NCBI GenBank assembly: GCA_018065985.1
Contig: JAGHSF010000014.1
Location: 1 to 42,820 of the forward strand
DNA length: 42,820 nucleotides
Origin: Candidatus Cryptobacteroides choladohippi
GTDB taxonomy: Bacteria; Bacteroidota; Bacteroidia; Bacteroidales; UBA932
Direction: 5' to 3'
The notes beneath the pieces were generated by a model. It did no database searches, was not told the DNA's origin, and saw only the letters and a list, made by a program, of their open reading frames with translations. The stretch's first letter is position 1. Each line of letters begins with the position of its first letter. The position numbers and the translations under genes are program-made. Positions 34,104 through 42,820 of the stretch are shown piece after piece.

Positions 34104-36119
34104 TCACTGTCTTACAGGGAATTCCGCGATGCGGAGCGTGGTGCAGCCATACGGAATGAGCTCTATGGTCTGCTCAGCTCCGAGATCGCCTCCCTGCTGG
34201 GTGAAATACTGGACCTGCCCGACCGAGCCCCTGTAGGCCTTCCAGTCCAGCATGGGCCTGGCCGGTATCCTGATGCTCAATGGTGCGTTCTCCAGGGTCC
34301 ACGGATACAGGGACGCATCCACATCATTTCTGATGACAGTGCAGTTCTCAGCCACCGACTTGAGGGTCTTGCCGGAAAGGCAGAAGTTCCAGGGCGAATC
34401 CGAGGTCACCTCATAATACCAGTCGCCATATCTGACTTTCTCCGAAGCTGCGGTCTGCTTCCTGGTCCATGTCTCATTCATCCTGAGGGCATAGACGAGC
34501 GGTCCGCGCTCTATGACTGCAGAACTGTCGAACCACCTGCTGCACTCTACGCTCATGGGGAGGTCGAGAGTCACCACATCGCCCTTCGCCCACGTTCTCC
34601 TGACCGTGACAAGGTCGCCGGCTCCGCAAGGGTCGCCGACCCTCTCTCCGTTGACCTTCAGCTCTGCGCCCACGCACCATGCGGGGATGCGGAATCTGAT
34701 CGGGAAATACGCCGACTTGACCTTCCTGTCGGGGAAGCTGACAGTGAAGCGTATGTTCTCGTTGAAGGGATAGAAGGTCTCTTCGGTCACGCAGGCCTCG
34801 ATACCGCCAGCAACCATGGCCGTCACCCGGGAAGGGGCATAGACGAGAGCCGCGAGCCCGGCATCGTCAGTGGCATACCACAGGTTCTGCGTGAACTTGG
34901 GCCAGCCCTGATGCATGTTGGTAGTGCAGCAGGGATAGCCGTTCAGCAGTCCGAACACCTGGTCCGTGTCGCTGTGAGGGGTGGAGAAATTCCTGGAAGT
35001 GTTGCGCGAGCACTCTATCTGGTTGGTCTGCTGGAAGTACTGACGGGTCTCGTATCTGTCGTCGGCCTGGGTCGGGAGTGCGTTGTACGCAATCCTCTCA
35101 AGCCATTCGGCCCAATGCAGGTCTCCGGTTATCCTGAGCATCTCCTCGAGAGAGAACATCATCTCGACAGCGGTGCAGAGTTCCGAACCGCGGGTGGGAT
35201 CGCCGAAGTTGATCAGTTCGTCGCCCGCCCACAGGCCTGTGGGAAGCCCTATGGTCTTGCGTATCACCTTCCCGGCGTTCCTGACGGCATCCAACTGCTT
35301 CTGCTCACCCGACTGCTGCCAGTAGACGACAGGCTCCTTGAAGCCCTGCCCGAGATTCACGCAATGGATGCTGTTCTGGGTGTAAAGTGTGGACCCGTCA
35401 AGGAACATGTCCGTCCATGGCGTGCTCTGCCTGTGGATGAGTTCACCGAGCTCGAGAAGATACTTCTCCCCGGTGATGTTGTATAGCCAGTAGACAATCT
35501 CGAGATTGTCGCCGCCTCTCTGGGCGCCCCAGAATGTCCAATGGTCAAGAGGGGTCTCGGGGAGATGCGCGAGCTGATATCTGAAATACCTGTCAAGGAA
35601 AGGGATCACCCTCTCGTCGCCGGTAGCCATATAATACTGCTTGACTATCTTCAGAGCGACCATCTTGGGCCACCAGTCGTGGGAATTGTTCCTCTGGAGG
35701 CCGGGTTCAGGGCCGCGATCGGTCGCAGGGCCGAAATAACCGTCCTCCTGCTGAGATCCGAGTATGGCCTCGACCCACACCTGAGCCTTGTCCTTCAGAC
35801 CTTGGTCATCAAGGAGATACGCAAGCGGGAGCAGGCCGTCTATCCAGTAGGGGCCTCTTTCCCATGCATCTCCGTCACCGCCGAGCCAGGCATTCCTCGA
35901 GCCGACGACATTGGGATAAAGTTCGTCCAGATGGCCGGTAAGGCCATCCTTCTGCAATACTAGCTGCTGCCGGAGCCAGCCTTCGGCCTTTACCGCCCCG
36001 ATGGGGAGCTCGATGAAACGGCTCTCCGTCAGAGGTGCCCTGTTGGAGACATAGCCCTGGGCGTCAAGCGCAGATGCCGCCATCAGGATGCTCATTGATA
36101 CGATAAGTGCTTTCTTCAT
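34104..36119 (-). CDS. GH127-type beta-L-arabinofuranosidase (second copy, divergent)
   Basis: This 671-residue secreted enzyme has a signal peptide MKKALIVSMSILMAASALDA. The (alpha/alpha)6 barrel shows the glutamate-cysteine zinc site of GH127: GSELCTAVEMMFSLEEM near 310 supplies E-x-C, and GYPCCTTNMHQGWPKF near 395 supplies the CC pair with the putative nucleophile. RGPLVYALRMNETW lies in the C-terminal beta domains. It is diverged from the neighbouring GH127 gene, so the two probably attack different linkages or sugars. It begins 3 bases after that gene's stop. No lipobox is seen, so it is likely periplasmic. Confidence 0.85.
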   Translation of the reverse strand: MKKALIVSMSILMAASALDAQGYVSNRAPLTESRFIELPIGAVKAEGWLRQQLVLQKDGLTGHLDELYPNVVGSRNAWLGGDGDAWERGPYWIDGLLPLAYLLDDQGLKDKAQVWVEAILGSQQEDGYFGPATDRGPEPGLQRNNSHDWWPKMVALKIVKQYYMATGDERVIPFLDRYFRYQLAHLPETPLDHWTFWGAQRGGDNLEIVYWLYNITGEKYLLELGELIHRQSTPWTDMFLDGSTLYTQNSIHCVNLGQGFKEPVVYWQQSGEQKQLDAVRNAGKVIRKTIGLPTGLWAGDELINFGDPTRGSELCTAVEMMFSLEEMLRITGDLHWAEWLERIAYNALPTQADDRYETRQYFQQTNQIECSRNTSRNFSTPHSDTDQVFGLLNGYPCCTTNMHQGWPKFTQNLWYATDDAGLAALVYAPSRVTAMVAGGIEACVTEETFYPFNENIRFTVSFPDRKVKSAYFPIRFRIPAWCVGAELKVNGERVGDPCGAGDLVTVRRTWAKGDVVTLDLPMSVECSRWFDSSAVIERGPLVYALRMNETWTRKQTAASEKVRYGDWYYEVTSDSPWNFCLSGKTLKSVAENCTVIRNDVDASLYPWTLENAPLSIRIPARPMLDWKAYRGSVGQVQYFTQQGGDLGAEQTIELIPYGCTTLRIAEFPVRQ

Positions 36120-36122
36120 CTG

Positions 36123-37976
36123 TTATTGTGCAAGGGGAACCCAGACTTTCATCTTTCCAGCTTCCCTGTTGTCCCATGAATAGTAAGGTATGTACTTGAG
36201 AGTCTTGCCGCAGGCCTTGGCGTCGATGGTGACGACTCCCTTGAGAAGGTCCTTCTGGAAAGCGGTGGTGAACTCGGCATCTTCGGAAATCGCGAGCTCA
36301 TCAAAGCCATCCTTGTTGTCCACCTCCTCGATGCAGTAGACGAGAGGTCCTCTCTGGACTGCCCTCATGCCTTCATCCTCCTTGGTGCGGGGATCGGCAG
36401 CCACAAGCTCGACGGGCATATCCATATCAAGCTCTATGACATCGCCATCCTTCCACCTGCCGGGGAGGACTGCGTATCCGGCCTCGACCTCAGGATTGAC
36501 CTCGGCGCCGTTGACCTTGATCACATAGGACTTGCACCATCCAGGGATGCGCAGGCGCATATCGGCCTTGACAGCAGACCTGGTGCCGACGGTGAGCTTG
36601 ACTGCACCCTCCCAGGGATAGCGGGTCTCCTGGGTGAGAGTCAGGTTCTTCCCGCCGAACCTGACATCAGCCTTGTCTCCGATATAAAGGTTGACCCAGA
36701 TGGCGTCATCGGACACACCGTAGATATAGTTGCCGATGGAGGGAAGGAATCGGCATATCTGGCTGGGGCAGCAGGCACAACCGTACCATGCCTGCCTGTG
36801 GTGGTTGCCGAGGGACTCGAGGGGGTTGACATAGAAGAACCTGTCGCCATCGAGAGAGATGCCGGCGAGCGCTCCGTTGTACATGGAGCGTTCCATCACA
36901 TCGACATATTTTCCGTCACCCGTGAACTGGTTCATGCGCCAGTTCCAGAGGACCATGCCGACGGAAGCGCAGGTCTCGCAGTAAGCGGTAAGGTTGGGCA
37001 GACTGTAATCCTCGGTAAATCCCTCATTATGAGCGGACTGCCCGATTCCTCCGGTAACGTACATGTTTTTCAGGACCACATCGTCCCAAAGGCGTCCAAG
37101 GGCATCGATGTAGCCCTGATCGCCGGTATAAGCCGCAACATCGGCCATGCCGCAGTAAAGGTACATGGCGCGGACGGCATGTCCTGCGATGTCGGTCATC
37201 TCGCGCACCGGCTTGTCATCCTGATGGTATTCTGCGTTCCAGGGCTTGCCCTCATTGGCGCCAAGGCCCTTGCCACGCTCGTCGATGAGCCATTCCGAGA
37301 AGTCGAGATACTTCTTCTCTCCCGTGGCCTGATAAAGCTTCACCAGCGCGAGTTCGATCTCCTCGTGGCCGGGAACCCAGTCACGCTTTCCGGGGCCGAA
37401 CAGCGACATCATGTGGTCTGCCATCCTGATGCACACATCCAGAAGGGTGCGTTTTCCTGTGACATTGTAGTACGCCACACCGGCCTCGATCATATGGCCC
37501 GCACAATACATTTCATGCTTGTCCATGACGGTCCAGCGCTTGTCCAGACCGGTCAGGGTATAGTAGGTGTTGATATAGCCATCCTCTTCCTGGGCCGCCG
37601 CGAATTTTGCAATCCATTCGTCACACTTCGCCTCGAGCACCGGGTCGGGATTGTTCTGAAGAGAATAGGCCATTCCCTCGAGAGCCTTGTAGACATCAGA
37701 ATCATCGAAGTAGATGCCCGAGTGCTCTCCCTGCTTCAATGCAGCATTCTCGAAATTCCTGATACGGCCTGTCTGGTTCTCGATCTGGTCGATGCAGACG
37801 GCGAGAGTCACGTCCTTGTGGTTCTTGAGTCTGGGTGCCCAGAAATCATCGGTGATCTTGACCTCAGAGAACTGGACAGGGTTGATTTTCTTCATTGTGG
37901 AGGCATCCTTTCCTCCGCAGCATGCCGCCGAAACCACCGAGATGGCCGCCAGCGCTAAGATACCTGTGCTTTTCAT
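36123..37976 (-). CDS. GH127 beta-L-arabinofuranosidase
   Basis: This 617-residue enzyme has a lipoprotein-type signal (VVSAACC, cysteine near 19). It is close in layout to the characterised bifidobacterial hydroxyproline-arabinoside enzyme. It has ITDDFWAPRL near the N-terminus, YCETCASVGMVLWNWRM near 333 supplying Glu-x-Cys, and GCACCPSQICRFLPSIG near 401 supplying the Cys-Cys pair. MRLRIPGWCKSYVIKVNG and RGPLVYCIEEVDN are in the beta domains. GH127 enzymes remove terminal beta-L-arabinofuranose from plant glycans. It is the first enzyme gene of the operon, downstream of a hairpin that separates it from susD. Confidence 0.92.
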   Translation of the reverse strand: MKSTGILALAAISVVSAACCGGKDASTMKKINPVQFSEVKITDDFWAPRLKNHKDVTLAVCIDQIENQTGRIRNFENAALKQGEHSGIYFDDSDVYKALEGMAYSLQNNPDPVLEAKCDEWIAKFAAAQEEDGYINTYYTLTGLDKRWTVMDKHEMYCAGHMIEAGVAYYNVTGKRTLLDVCIRMADHMMSLFGPGKRDWVPGHEEIELALVKLYQATGEKKYLDFSEWLIDERGKGLGANEGKPWNAEYHQDDKPVREMTDIAGHAVRAMYLYCGMADVAAYTGDQGYIDALGRLWDDVVLKNMYVTGGIGQSAHNEGFTEDYSLPNLTAYCETCASVGMVLWNWRMNQFTGDGKYVDVMERSMYNGALAGISLDGDRFFYVNPLESLGNHHRQAWYGCACCPSQICRFLPSIGNYIYGVSDDAIWVNLYIGDKADVRFGGKNLTLTQETRYPWEGAVKLTVGTRSAVKADMRLRIPGWCKSYVIKVNGAEVNPEVEAGYAVLPGRWKDGDVIELDMDMPVELVAADPRTKEDEGMRAVQRGPLVYCIEEVDNKDGFDELAISEDAEFTTAFQKDLLKGVVTIDAKACGKTLKYIPYYSWDNREAGKMKVWVPLAQ

Positions 37977-37986
37977 ATTCCTTGAA

Positions 37987-38017
37987 AAGAGGGTCCCGGT
38001 TGAGCCGGGGCCCTCTT
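37987..38017 (-). terminator. Intercistronic hairpin between susD-like gene and enzymes
   Basis: AAGAGGG and CCCTCTT plus inner CCCGG/CCGGG form a strong stem around a five-base loop, followed on the minus strand by TTTTC. It lies 24 bases after the SusD stop. It is probably a partial terminator or mRNA stabiliser that keeps SusC/D transcripts in excess. Confidence 0.65.
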
Positions 38018-38041
38018 ATGATATCTGATTGTTAAAGTCTG

Positions 38042-39679
38042 TTACTTGTATGCAGGGTTCTGCTCGAGCTTCGGATTGGCAGTGATGGCTGCGAACGGAA
38101 TCGGGAAGAGTGCCGTGTAGTCACCAAGCGCCTCATGAGAGAGCCAGTTTCTGTTGGTATAGGTACCGAAGCGTATCATCCTGGTACGCACACCCATCTC
38201 CCATGCAAACTCCCAGCCGTACTCGTCGTAAAGGCGGCCAAGCTCGACCTTGTCCTTGTCATGCGGACCATACTTCCTGTTTGCCGGCTTCGAGAATGCA
38301 TAGTCGTCAGCATAGTAGTAATAGTTGTAGCATGAATTCTCCTTGAGCTGCGCGTCAGTGACTGTTGCCTTGGCCGGATTGGCCTTGAATGCACGTGCAC
38401 GCACCTGGGATACGAGTTCGCCGGCACCGGGCTTGTTGAGCCTGAGGAGACACTCGGCCTTCATGAGAAGAACCTCGGCATATCTGAAGAGAGGGAAATC
38501 GGTACCCATGCCGTTTGTGCCGGGCTTGACCTCGAATTTCTTCATACGATAGCCTTCCCACTCAAGGGTGAAATCACCGCTCTGAATATCATTGACATAG
38601 CAAAGGTCAGGATAGGTACCGTCCTTCGCATCATAGATACACTTGACAGGAGTCTTGGTGTCGAGGGAATACTGAAGGCCATGAACCCATGTGTCATCCA
38701 GACGTGAGTCGTCAGGGTCATAGGTCTCTATGAACTGAGGTACGCCCATTGCTGAACCTGCGCCCCAGGGGCTGCCGCCGGTATTGTATACGCTCTTCAT
38801 AGGTGCGCCCCATGAGAAGAAATACATCGAATACGAACCAAGGCTGGTATCGAACGGGATATTGAGGATGATCTCCTTGTTGGAAGCGGCGAATGCGTCG
38901 TCATCCTTGAAGTTGTCGCTGTAGTTGGCAGCGAGGTCGAACTTGTGGCTGCCGATGACTGCATCGCAGGCATCGAGAGCGCCCTGCCAGTTCGGGGTGC
39001 CTACATATACTCCTGCGTTGAGGTACATCTTGGCAAGGAGAGTGGTGGCTGCCCATTTGTTGAAGAGACCATACTCTGCGCCTCCTGATACCTCTGAAAG
39101 ATCAGGGATGGCCTCGGTGAGCTCGGTTACCACGAAGTTGTAGATATCGGCACGGCGAGCGTTTGACGGAAGTTCCTGGGTAGGCTCTGTCACGAGAGGT
39201 GCATCGCCCCAGCAGTCAACTATGATGGAATAATAGAATGCTCGAAGAGCGCGGGTCTCGGCGATGGCAGCCTTGTTCGTGGCGTCATCAAGCTTGAGGT
39301 CATTGTTCTTCAGCTGGGCAAGGAGGTTGTTGCAGAGGCCGATGCCCTGCCATGTAGTGTTCCATGCATCCCTTACATGGCTCTGCTCGGAATTCCATTT
39401 GTGGTAATGCATGCGGCGATAGATACCGCCGTCGTCCCAACCGGTAGAGTTGGGCGGCATCACGATCTCATCTGAGGATGTGCAGTCCATGGCCCAGAGC
39501 TGTCCATGTCCGATATAGCTTCTCATCGGCGTATAGCATGCGCCCAGAACCTTGCGCAGGTCGTCCTGAGAATAATTGTATGAAGCTGACGTCAGCGAAC
39601 TGTATACATTCTCCGTCAGGTCTGTGCAGGCGGAGAAAGCAAATGCACAAGCTGAAAGTGCTATTAATATCCTTTTCAT
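38042..39679 (-). CDS. SusD/RagB-family glycan-binding lipoprotein
   Basis: This 545-residue surface lipoprotein (lipobox FAFSAC, cysteine 18) partners the SusC-like transporter and captures oligosaccharide. SusD-family signs are the helical N-terminal repeats (AWNTTWQGIGLCNNLLAQL, ALRAFYYSIIVDCWGDAPLV), the RRADIYNFVVTELTEAIPDL segment and AATTLLAKMYLNAGVY. The C-terminal signature is FPLFRYAEVLLMKAECLLRL, followed by VRARAF. It starts 13 bases after the SusC stop, the standard order. The variable ligand surface cannot be interpreted for specificity. Confidence 0.95.
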   Translation of the reverse strand: MKRILIALSACAFAFSACTDLTENVYSSLTSASYNYSQDDLRKVLGACYTPMRSYIGHGQLWAMDCTSSDEIVMPPNSTGWDDGGIYRRMHYHKWNSEQSHVRDAWNTTWQGIGLCNNLLAQLKNNDLKLDDATNKAAIAETRALRAFYYSIIVDCWGDAPLVTEPTQELPSNARRADIYNFVVTELTEAIPDLSEVSGGAEYGLFNKWAATTLLAKMYLNAGVYVGTPNWQGALDACDAVIGSHKFDLAANYSDNFKDDDAFAASNKEIILNIPFDTSLGSYSMYFFSWGAPMKSVYNTGGSPWGAGSAMGVPQFIETYDPDDSRLDDTWVHGLQYSLDTKTPVKCIYDAKDGTYPDLCYVNDIQSGDFTLEWEGYRMKKFEVKPGTNGMGTDFPLFRYAEVLLMKAECLLRLNKPGAGELVSQVRARAFKANPAKATVTDAQLKENSCYNYYYYADDYAFSKPANRKYGPHDKDKVELGRLYDEYGWEFAWEMGVRTRMIRFGTYTNRNWLSHEALGDYTALFPIPFAAITANPKLEQNPAYK

Positions 39680-39692
39680 GTTATATACTCAT

Positions 39693-42600
39693 TTAAAACT
39701 TCAAAGATACTCCGAGAGTGTATGATCTGGTGGCAGGATAACGTGTGTAGTTGTCCACACCAGGTGCAAGTCCGGTGACTGAGAGTTCAGGATCGATACC
39801 AGAGTAGCCGGTGATGGTTGCGGCATTGCGTATGGTGGTGAAGACCCTGAGGTTCTTGAAGTTGGGCTTGTTGAAGTTGAAGGTGTAACCGAGAGTGATG
39901 TTGTCGATCTTCACATAGTCACCCTTCTCGACATAGTAGCTGACATACTGGCAGGGCTGGTCGTCTGCGAGGACTGCCTTTCCGTAAACCTTGTCGAATG
40001 CGCTCTTGAGGACATTGCCTCGGGTAAGCATGGTGGGAGTTGCCCACTTGGCTGCGGTAAGATTGAGGATCTCGAATCCGAAGGCGCCTCTGATCTGAAG
40101 ACCGAAGTCAAATCCCTTCCAGCGGAGATTGTTGTTCCAGTTCAGATAGTGTGAAGGGATACCGTTTCCGAGGATCTTCTTGTCGGTAGGCTGCTGGTCG
40201 AGAATAGGCTTTGGCTGGCCGTCCTCGCCCTCGATGATCCAGTGACCGGTCTCGTCGATGTCGACGCTCTTGAATCCGAAGAAGTTACCGAGAGGCTGGC
40301 CGACCTGGAGACGGTGAGTGCTCTGCTGCATAGGCTCGCCGGTGCTTCCCTGATCGGAATAGTCAGCTGCCATGAACTGGTCGTTGGAGAGGCTGAGGAG
40401 GATATTCCTGTTGTGTGAGTAATTGACAGAAGTCGTCCATCCGAAGTCCTTGTTTTCGAATACGATGCCGGTAACACCGATTTCGATACCGGTATTCCTG
40501 ATGGAACCTGCATTGGCCGTCATTGAAGAATAGATGTACGGAGGACAAGGTACCGAGTAATCCCAGAGGAGGTCGAGGGTCTTGCGGTTGTACCAGTCGA
40601 TCGTACCGTAGATGCGGTCATTGAGGAAGCCGTAGTCGACACCGACATTCCACTCGTGCTTGCGCTCCCAACGGAGATTGGGGTTGGCGTTCTTCGCAGG
40701 CTTCAGGGTCTGGATATAAGATCCGTTGTAGTATGCGTTCGAGCTGAATGTGAGAGTGTTGAGAGACATGTAACGGCTTGAGGGCTCGGTACCGGTCTCA
40801 CCATAACCCGCACGGAGTTTCAAGGTGGAAACGGCATCGACATTCTTCATGAAGGCCTCATCCTTGATGTTCCATGCAGCTGAGACTGAATAGAAGTTAC
40901 CCCACTTGTTGTTCGCACCGAACTTGGTGGAACCCTCACGGCGGATGGAAGCGGCAAACATGTATCTGCCCTTGTAATTGTAGTTTACGCGCGCGAAGAA
41001 GCCGATGAGGGAATCCTCACCCTTGTCGGATGAAAGATCCATCTGGCCGCCCTTGTAACCCTTGTTCTTCTGGGTACCGACTCCGATGTTGTTGTACTCA
41101 TAGTCATCAACTGCAAAGCCGGAGTTCTGCATCCAGTAGTTCTCGCTTACATTGTTGAGATATGAATAACCGGCGAGGACGGTGTAGTTGTGACCGTCGC
41201 CGAAGTTGCTCTTCCACTGTGCGGTAAGTTCGAGCATGTCCTGCTGAGCCCTGTAGGTACCGCGAGAGGCGAAGCCGCCCTTCGGTGTGCGAGCCTCATA
41301 AGAGTGGTTGTGGGTCTCGTAGTGTCCCTGGGTCTGGTTGTAGATATTCTCTGAGAATACAGCCTTGAAGTCAAGTCCCATGATAGGAGTGTAGGTGACA
41401 TCACCGAGCATGCGGAGCATGGTGGCATCGGTGCCGCCCTTGGTCTCGTTAAGGAGAGATACAGGGTTGTAGTAATCGGTGATACCTGTGTTCTCGGAGT
41501 ATGATCCGTCAGACTGGCGTACAGGAGTGGTAGGGTTGTAGTTCAGACCGTTCCATACTGCAGAGTTGTAGGGGCCGCCGTCGGAACCGTTGTGATACTT
41601 CATCTTGAAGCCGTTGACGGAAGCATGAAGCTTGACCTTGCCGTCGAACATCCTGTGGGTGACGTCGATGCGGGGGAACATCATCTTGTTGTCAGACAGC
41701 TTCATGACACCCTGAAGATCCCTGTATTCAAATGAGGCCACATAGTTGGTCTGCTTTGTACCGCCACGGAGGCTGATGTTGTAGATCTGTGAAAGAGGTG
41801 TGCGTGTGATCTCGTCAAGCCAGTTGACGGAAGCACCGTCATCATGGAAACCAACATGTCCCTTCGCAAGGCTGCGGTACTCGTCAGCAGTAAGGTAGTT
41901 CAGAGTCTTTGTGATCTGCTGGGTTGAGACATATGCATTGAAGTCGACGGTCGGAGCCATCTCACCCTGGGCATTCTTGGTGGTGATGATGATGACGCCG
42001 TTGGTTCCTCGGGTACCATAGATTGCCGCAGCGGAACCGTCCTTGAGGACATCGATCTGCTCGATGTCATCAGAAGAGACCTCTGACAGCGAACCGGGAA
42101 CGCCGTCTATGAGCACGAGCGGAGCGGTTCCGGCCTTGAGGGTGGTAGCGCCTCGCAGAGATATCTGCGTGCTGGATACAGGGTTGCCGTCAGGAGTGTT
42201 GATGATGAGTCCCGGAACCTTTCCCTTGATGAGCTCGGCGGCATTTGCGCCGGGAGTCTTGAGGAACTCCTCACTCTTGACAGTGGAGATCGCACTTGCA
42301 ACCTCACCCTTCTTCATGGTACCGTAACCGACGACAACCGTCTCGCTGAGCATCTCGAAATCGTCGAAAAGAGTGATGGTGTATGTGTTCTGTGTGCCGA
42401 CCGTGATATTCTCGGTCTTGTAGCCTATGCAGGAAACGGTTAGGGTCGCACCGGGTGCGACATTGATGGAGAACGATCCATTCTGGTCAGTAACAACGCC
42501 ATTGGAGGAATCAACCTCGATTACACCTGCACCTGGGATAGGCTGGCCGGCTTTGTCCACGACTTTGCCGGTACATACCTTCTTGGAAGCAGCCCGGGCC

Positions 42601-42782
42601 TGAGGGGCCTGAGCCATAGATTGAGAGGAAAGGGCATTGGAGCCTTCAGTTGAATAGTTGCCGGCACTGTTGAGCACGGCTGCGGCAGACCCCACAGCTA
42701 GACCGTCATGGCCTGCCGCCGAAGCGGTAAAGCCAATCAAGAGCAGCGTAGGAACCGCAATCAAAAATGATTTTACTCTCAT
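39693..42782 (-). CDS. SusC/RagA-family TonB-linked outer-membrane transporter
   Basis: This 1029-residue transporter imports the oligosaccharide bound by its SusD partner. A signal peptide (SFLIAVPTLLLIGFTASAA) is followed by an unusual Ser/Ala/Gln-rich stretch to about residue 66. The carboxypeptidase-like domain follows (CTGKVVDKAGQPIPGAGVIE). The SusC plug motif SETVVVGYGTMKKGEVASAI and KGKVPGLIINTPDGNP come next, then VLIDGVPGS and IEQIDVLKDGSAAAIYGTRG. The barrel ends in YTLGVSLKF. No N-terminal STN signalling domain is seen, so it is probably not coupled to an anti-sigma factor. Only 38 bases of upstream sequence are in the window and I see no clear promoter there. Confidence 0.96.
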   Translation of the reverse strand: MRVKSFLIAVPTLLLIGFTASAAGHDGLAVGSAAAVLNSAGNYSTEGSNALSSQSMAQAPQARAASKKVCTGKVVDKAGQPIPGAGVIEVDSSNGVVTDQNGSFSINVAPGATLTVSCIGYKTENITVGTQNTYTITLFDDFEMLSETVVVGYGTMKKGEVASAISTVKSEEFLKTPGANAAELIKGKVPGLIINTPDGNPVSSTQISLRGATTLKAGTAPLVLIDGVPGSLSEVSSDDIEQIDVLKDGSAAAIYGTRGTNGVIIITTKNAQGEMAPTVDFNAYVSTQQITKTLNYLTADEYRSLAKGHVGFHDDGASVNWLDEITRTPLSQIYNISLRGGTKQTNYVASFEYRDLQGVMKLSDNKMMFPRIDVTHRMFDGKVKLHASVNGFKMKYHNGSDGGPYNSAVWNGLNYNPTTPVRQSDGSYSENTGITDYYNPVSLLNETKGGTDATMLRMLGDVTYTPIMGLDFKAVFSENIYNQTQGHYETHNHSYEARTPKGGFASRGTYRAQQDMLELTAQWKSNFGDGHNYTVLAGYSYLNNVSENYWMQNSGFAVDDYEYNNIGVGTQKNKGYKGGQMDLSSDKGEDSLIGFFARVNYNYKGRYMFAASIRREGSTKFGANNKWGNFYSVSAAWNIKDEAFMKNVDAVSTLKLRAGYGETGTEPSSRYMSLNTLTFSSNAYYNGSYIQTLKPAKNANPNLRWERKHEWNVGVDYGFLNDRIYGTIDWYNRKTLDLLWDYSVPCPPYIYSSMTANAGSIRNTGIEIGVTGIVFENKDFGWTTSVNYSHNRNILLSLSNDQFMAADYSDQGSTGEPMQQSTHRLQVGQPLGNFFGFKSVDIDETGHWIIEGEDGQPKPILDQQPTDKKILGNGIPSHYLNWNNNLRWKGFDFGLQIRGAFGFEILNLTAAKWATPTMLTRGNVLKSAFDKVYGKAVLADDQPCQYVSYYVEKGDYVKIDNITLGYTFNFNKPNFKNLRVFTTIRNAATITGYSGIDPELSVTGLAPGVDNYTRYPATRSYTLGVSLKF

Positions 42783-42820
42783 AGGTATAGTGTTATTAAT
42801 GTTGGGAAAAAACGTGATCG

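Noticed and set aside
34101..35486. 461-codon + strand ORF opposite the second GH127 gene
   Set aside because: Antisense shadow; the minus-strand frame carries the zinc-site motifs and signal peptide.

Overview
The window looks like chromosomal DNA of a Bacteroidota, most likely order Bacteroidales. The evidence is a SusC/SusD polysaccharide utilisation locus, several TonB-dependent receptors, BACON and OB-fold lipoproteins, and repeated Bacteroidota-type promoters (TTTG, about 19-21 bases, then TAnnTTTG). I cannot place it to genus from sequence alone.

Region 1 (1-7154, + strand) is housekeeping: the 3' part of RNase R, a class I mannose-6-phosphate isomerase, cofactor-independent phosphoglycerate mutase and a very large ABCG-like ABC transporter, closely packed. 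A lipoprotein of unknown function follows, with its own canonical promoter and terminator.

Region 2 (7395-26125, - strand) is a run of secreted or outer-membrane proteins in four transcription units. In transcription order these are: an Oar-like TonB-dependent receptor with a BACON/OB-fold lipoprotein; an unannotated 49-residue ORF coupled to a fimbrillin-like lipoprotein; a BACON/multi-OB-fold lipoprotein with a recent internal duplication; and a tightly coupled five-gene operon. That operon holds a BACON-tethered DNA/RNA non-specific endonuclease, an endonuclease/exonuclease/phosphatase-fold enzyme, a second TonB-dependent receptor, a DUF5689 (OB-like) lipoprotein and an M3 peptidase. The combination suggests a surface system that captures, cuts and imports extracellular nucleic acid or its phosphate. 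This is the best candidate for an undescribed system here, but it is a hypothesis from gene content.

Region 3 (26196-29057) holds metK behind what I read as a SAM-II riboswitch, the convergent miaA-smpB pair, and a tRNA-Ala(GGC) gene divergent from smpB, ending in a perfect 18-bp terminator hairpin.

Region 4 (29153-42782, - strand) is a polysaccharide utilisation locus: SusC, SusD, a strong intercistronic hairpin, two GH127-type beta-L-arabinofuranosidases, a membrane acyltransferase, an MGH1-like glycoside hydrolase and a GH36-type alpha-galactosidase. Beta-arabinofuranosidases plus an alpha-galactosidase would fit plant extensin glycans (Hyp-arabinosides and Ser-galactose), though other plant arabinose-containing glycans are possible. 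The locus continues to within 38 bases of the window edge, so its regulator and promoter may lie outside.
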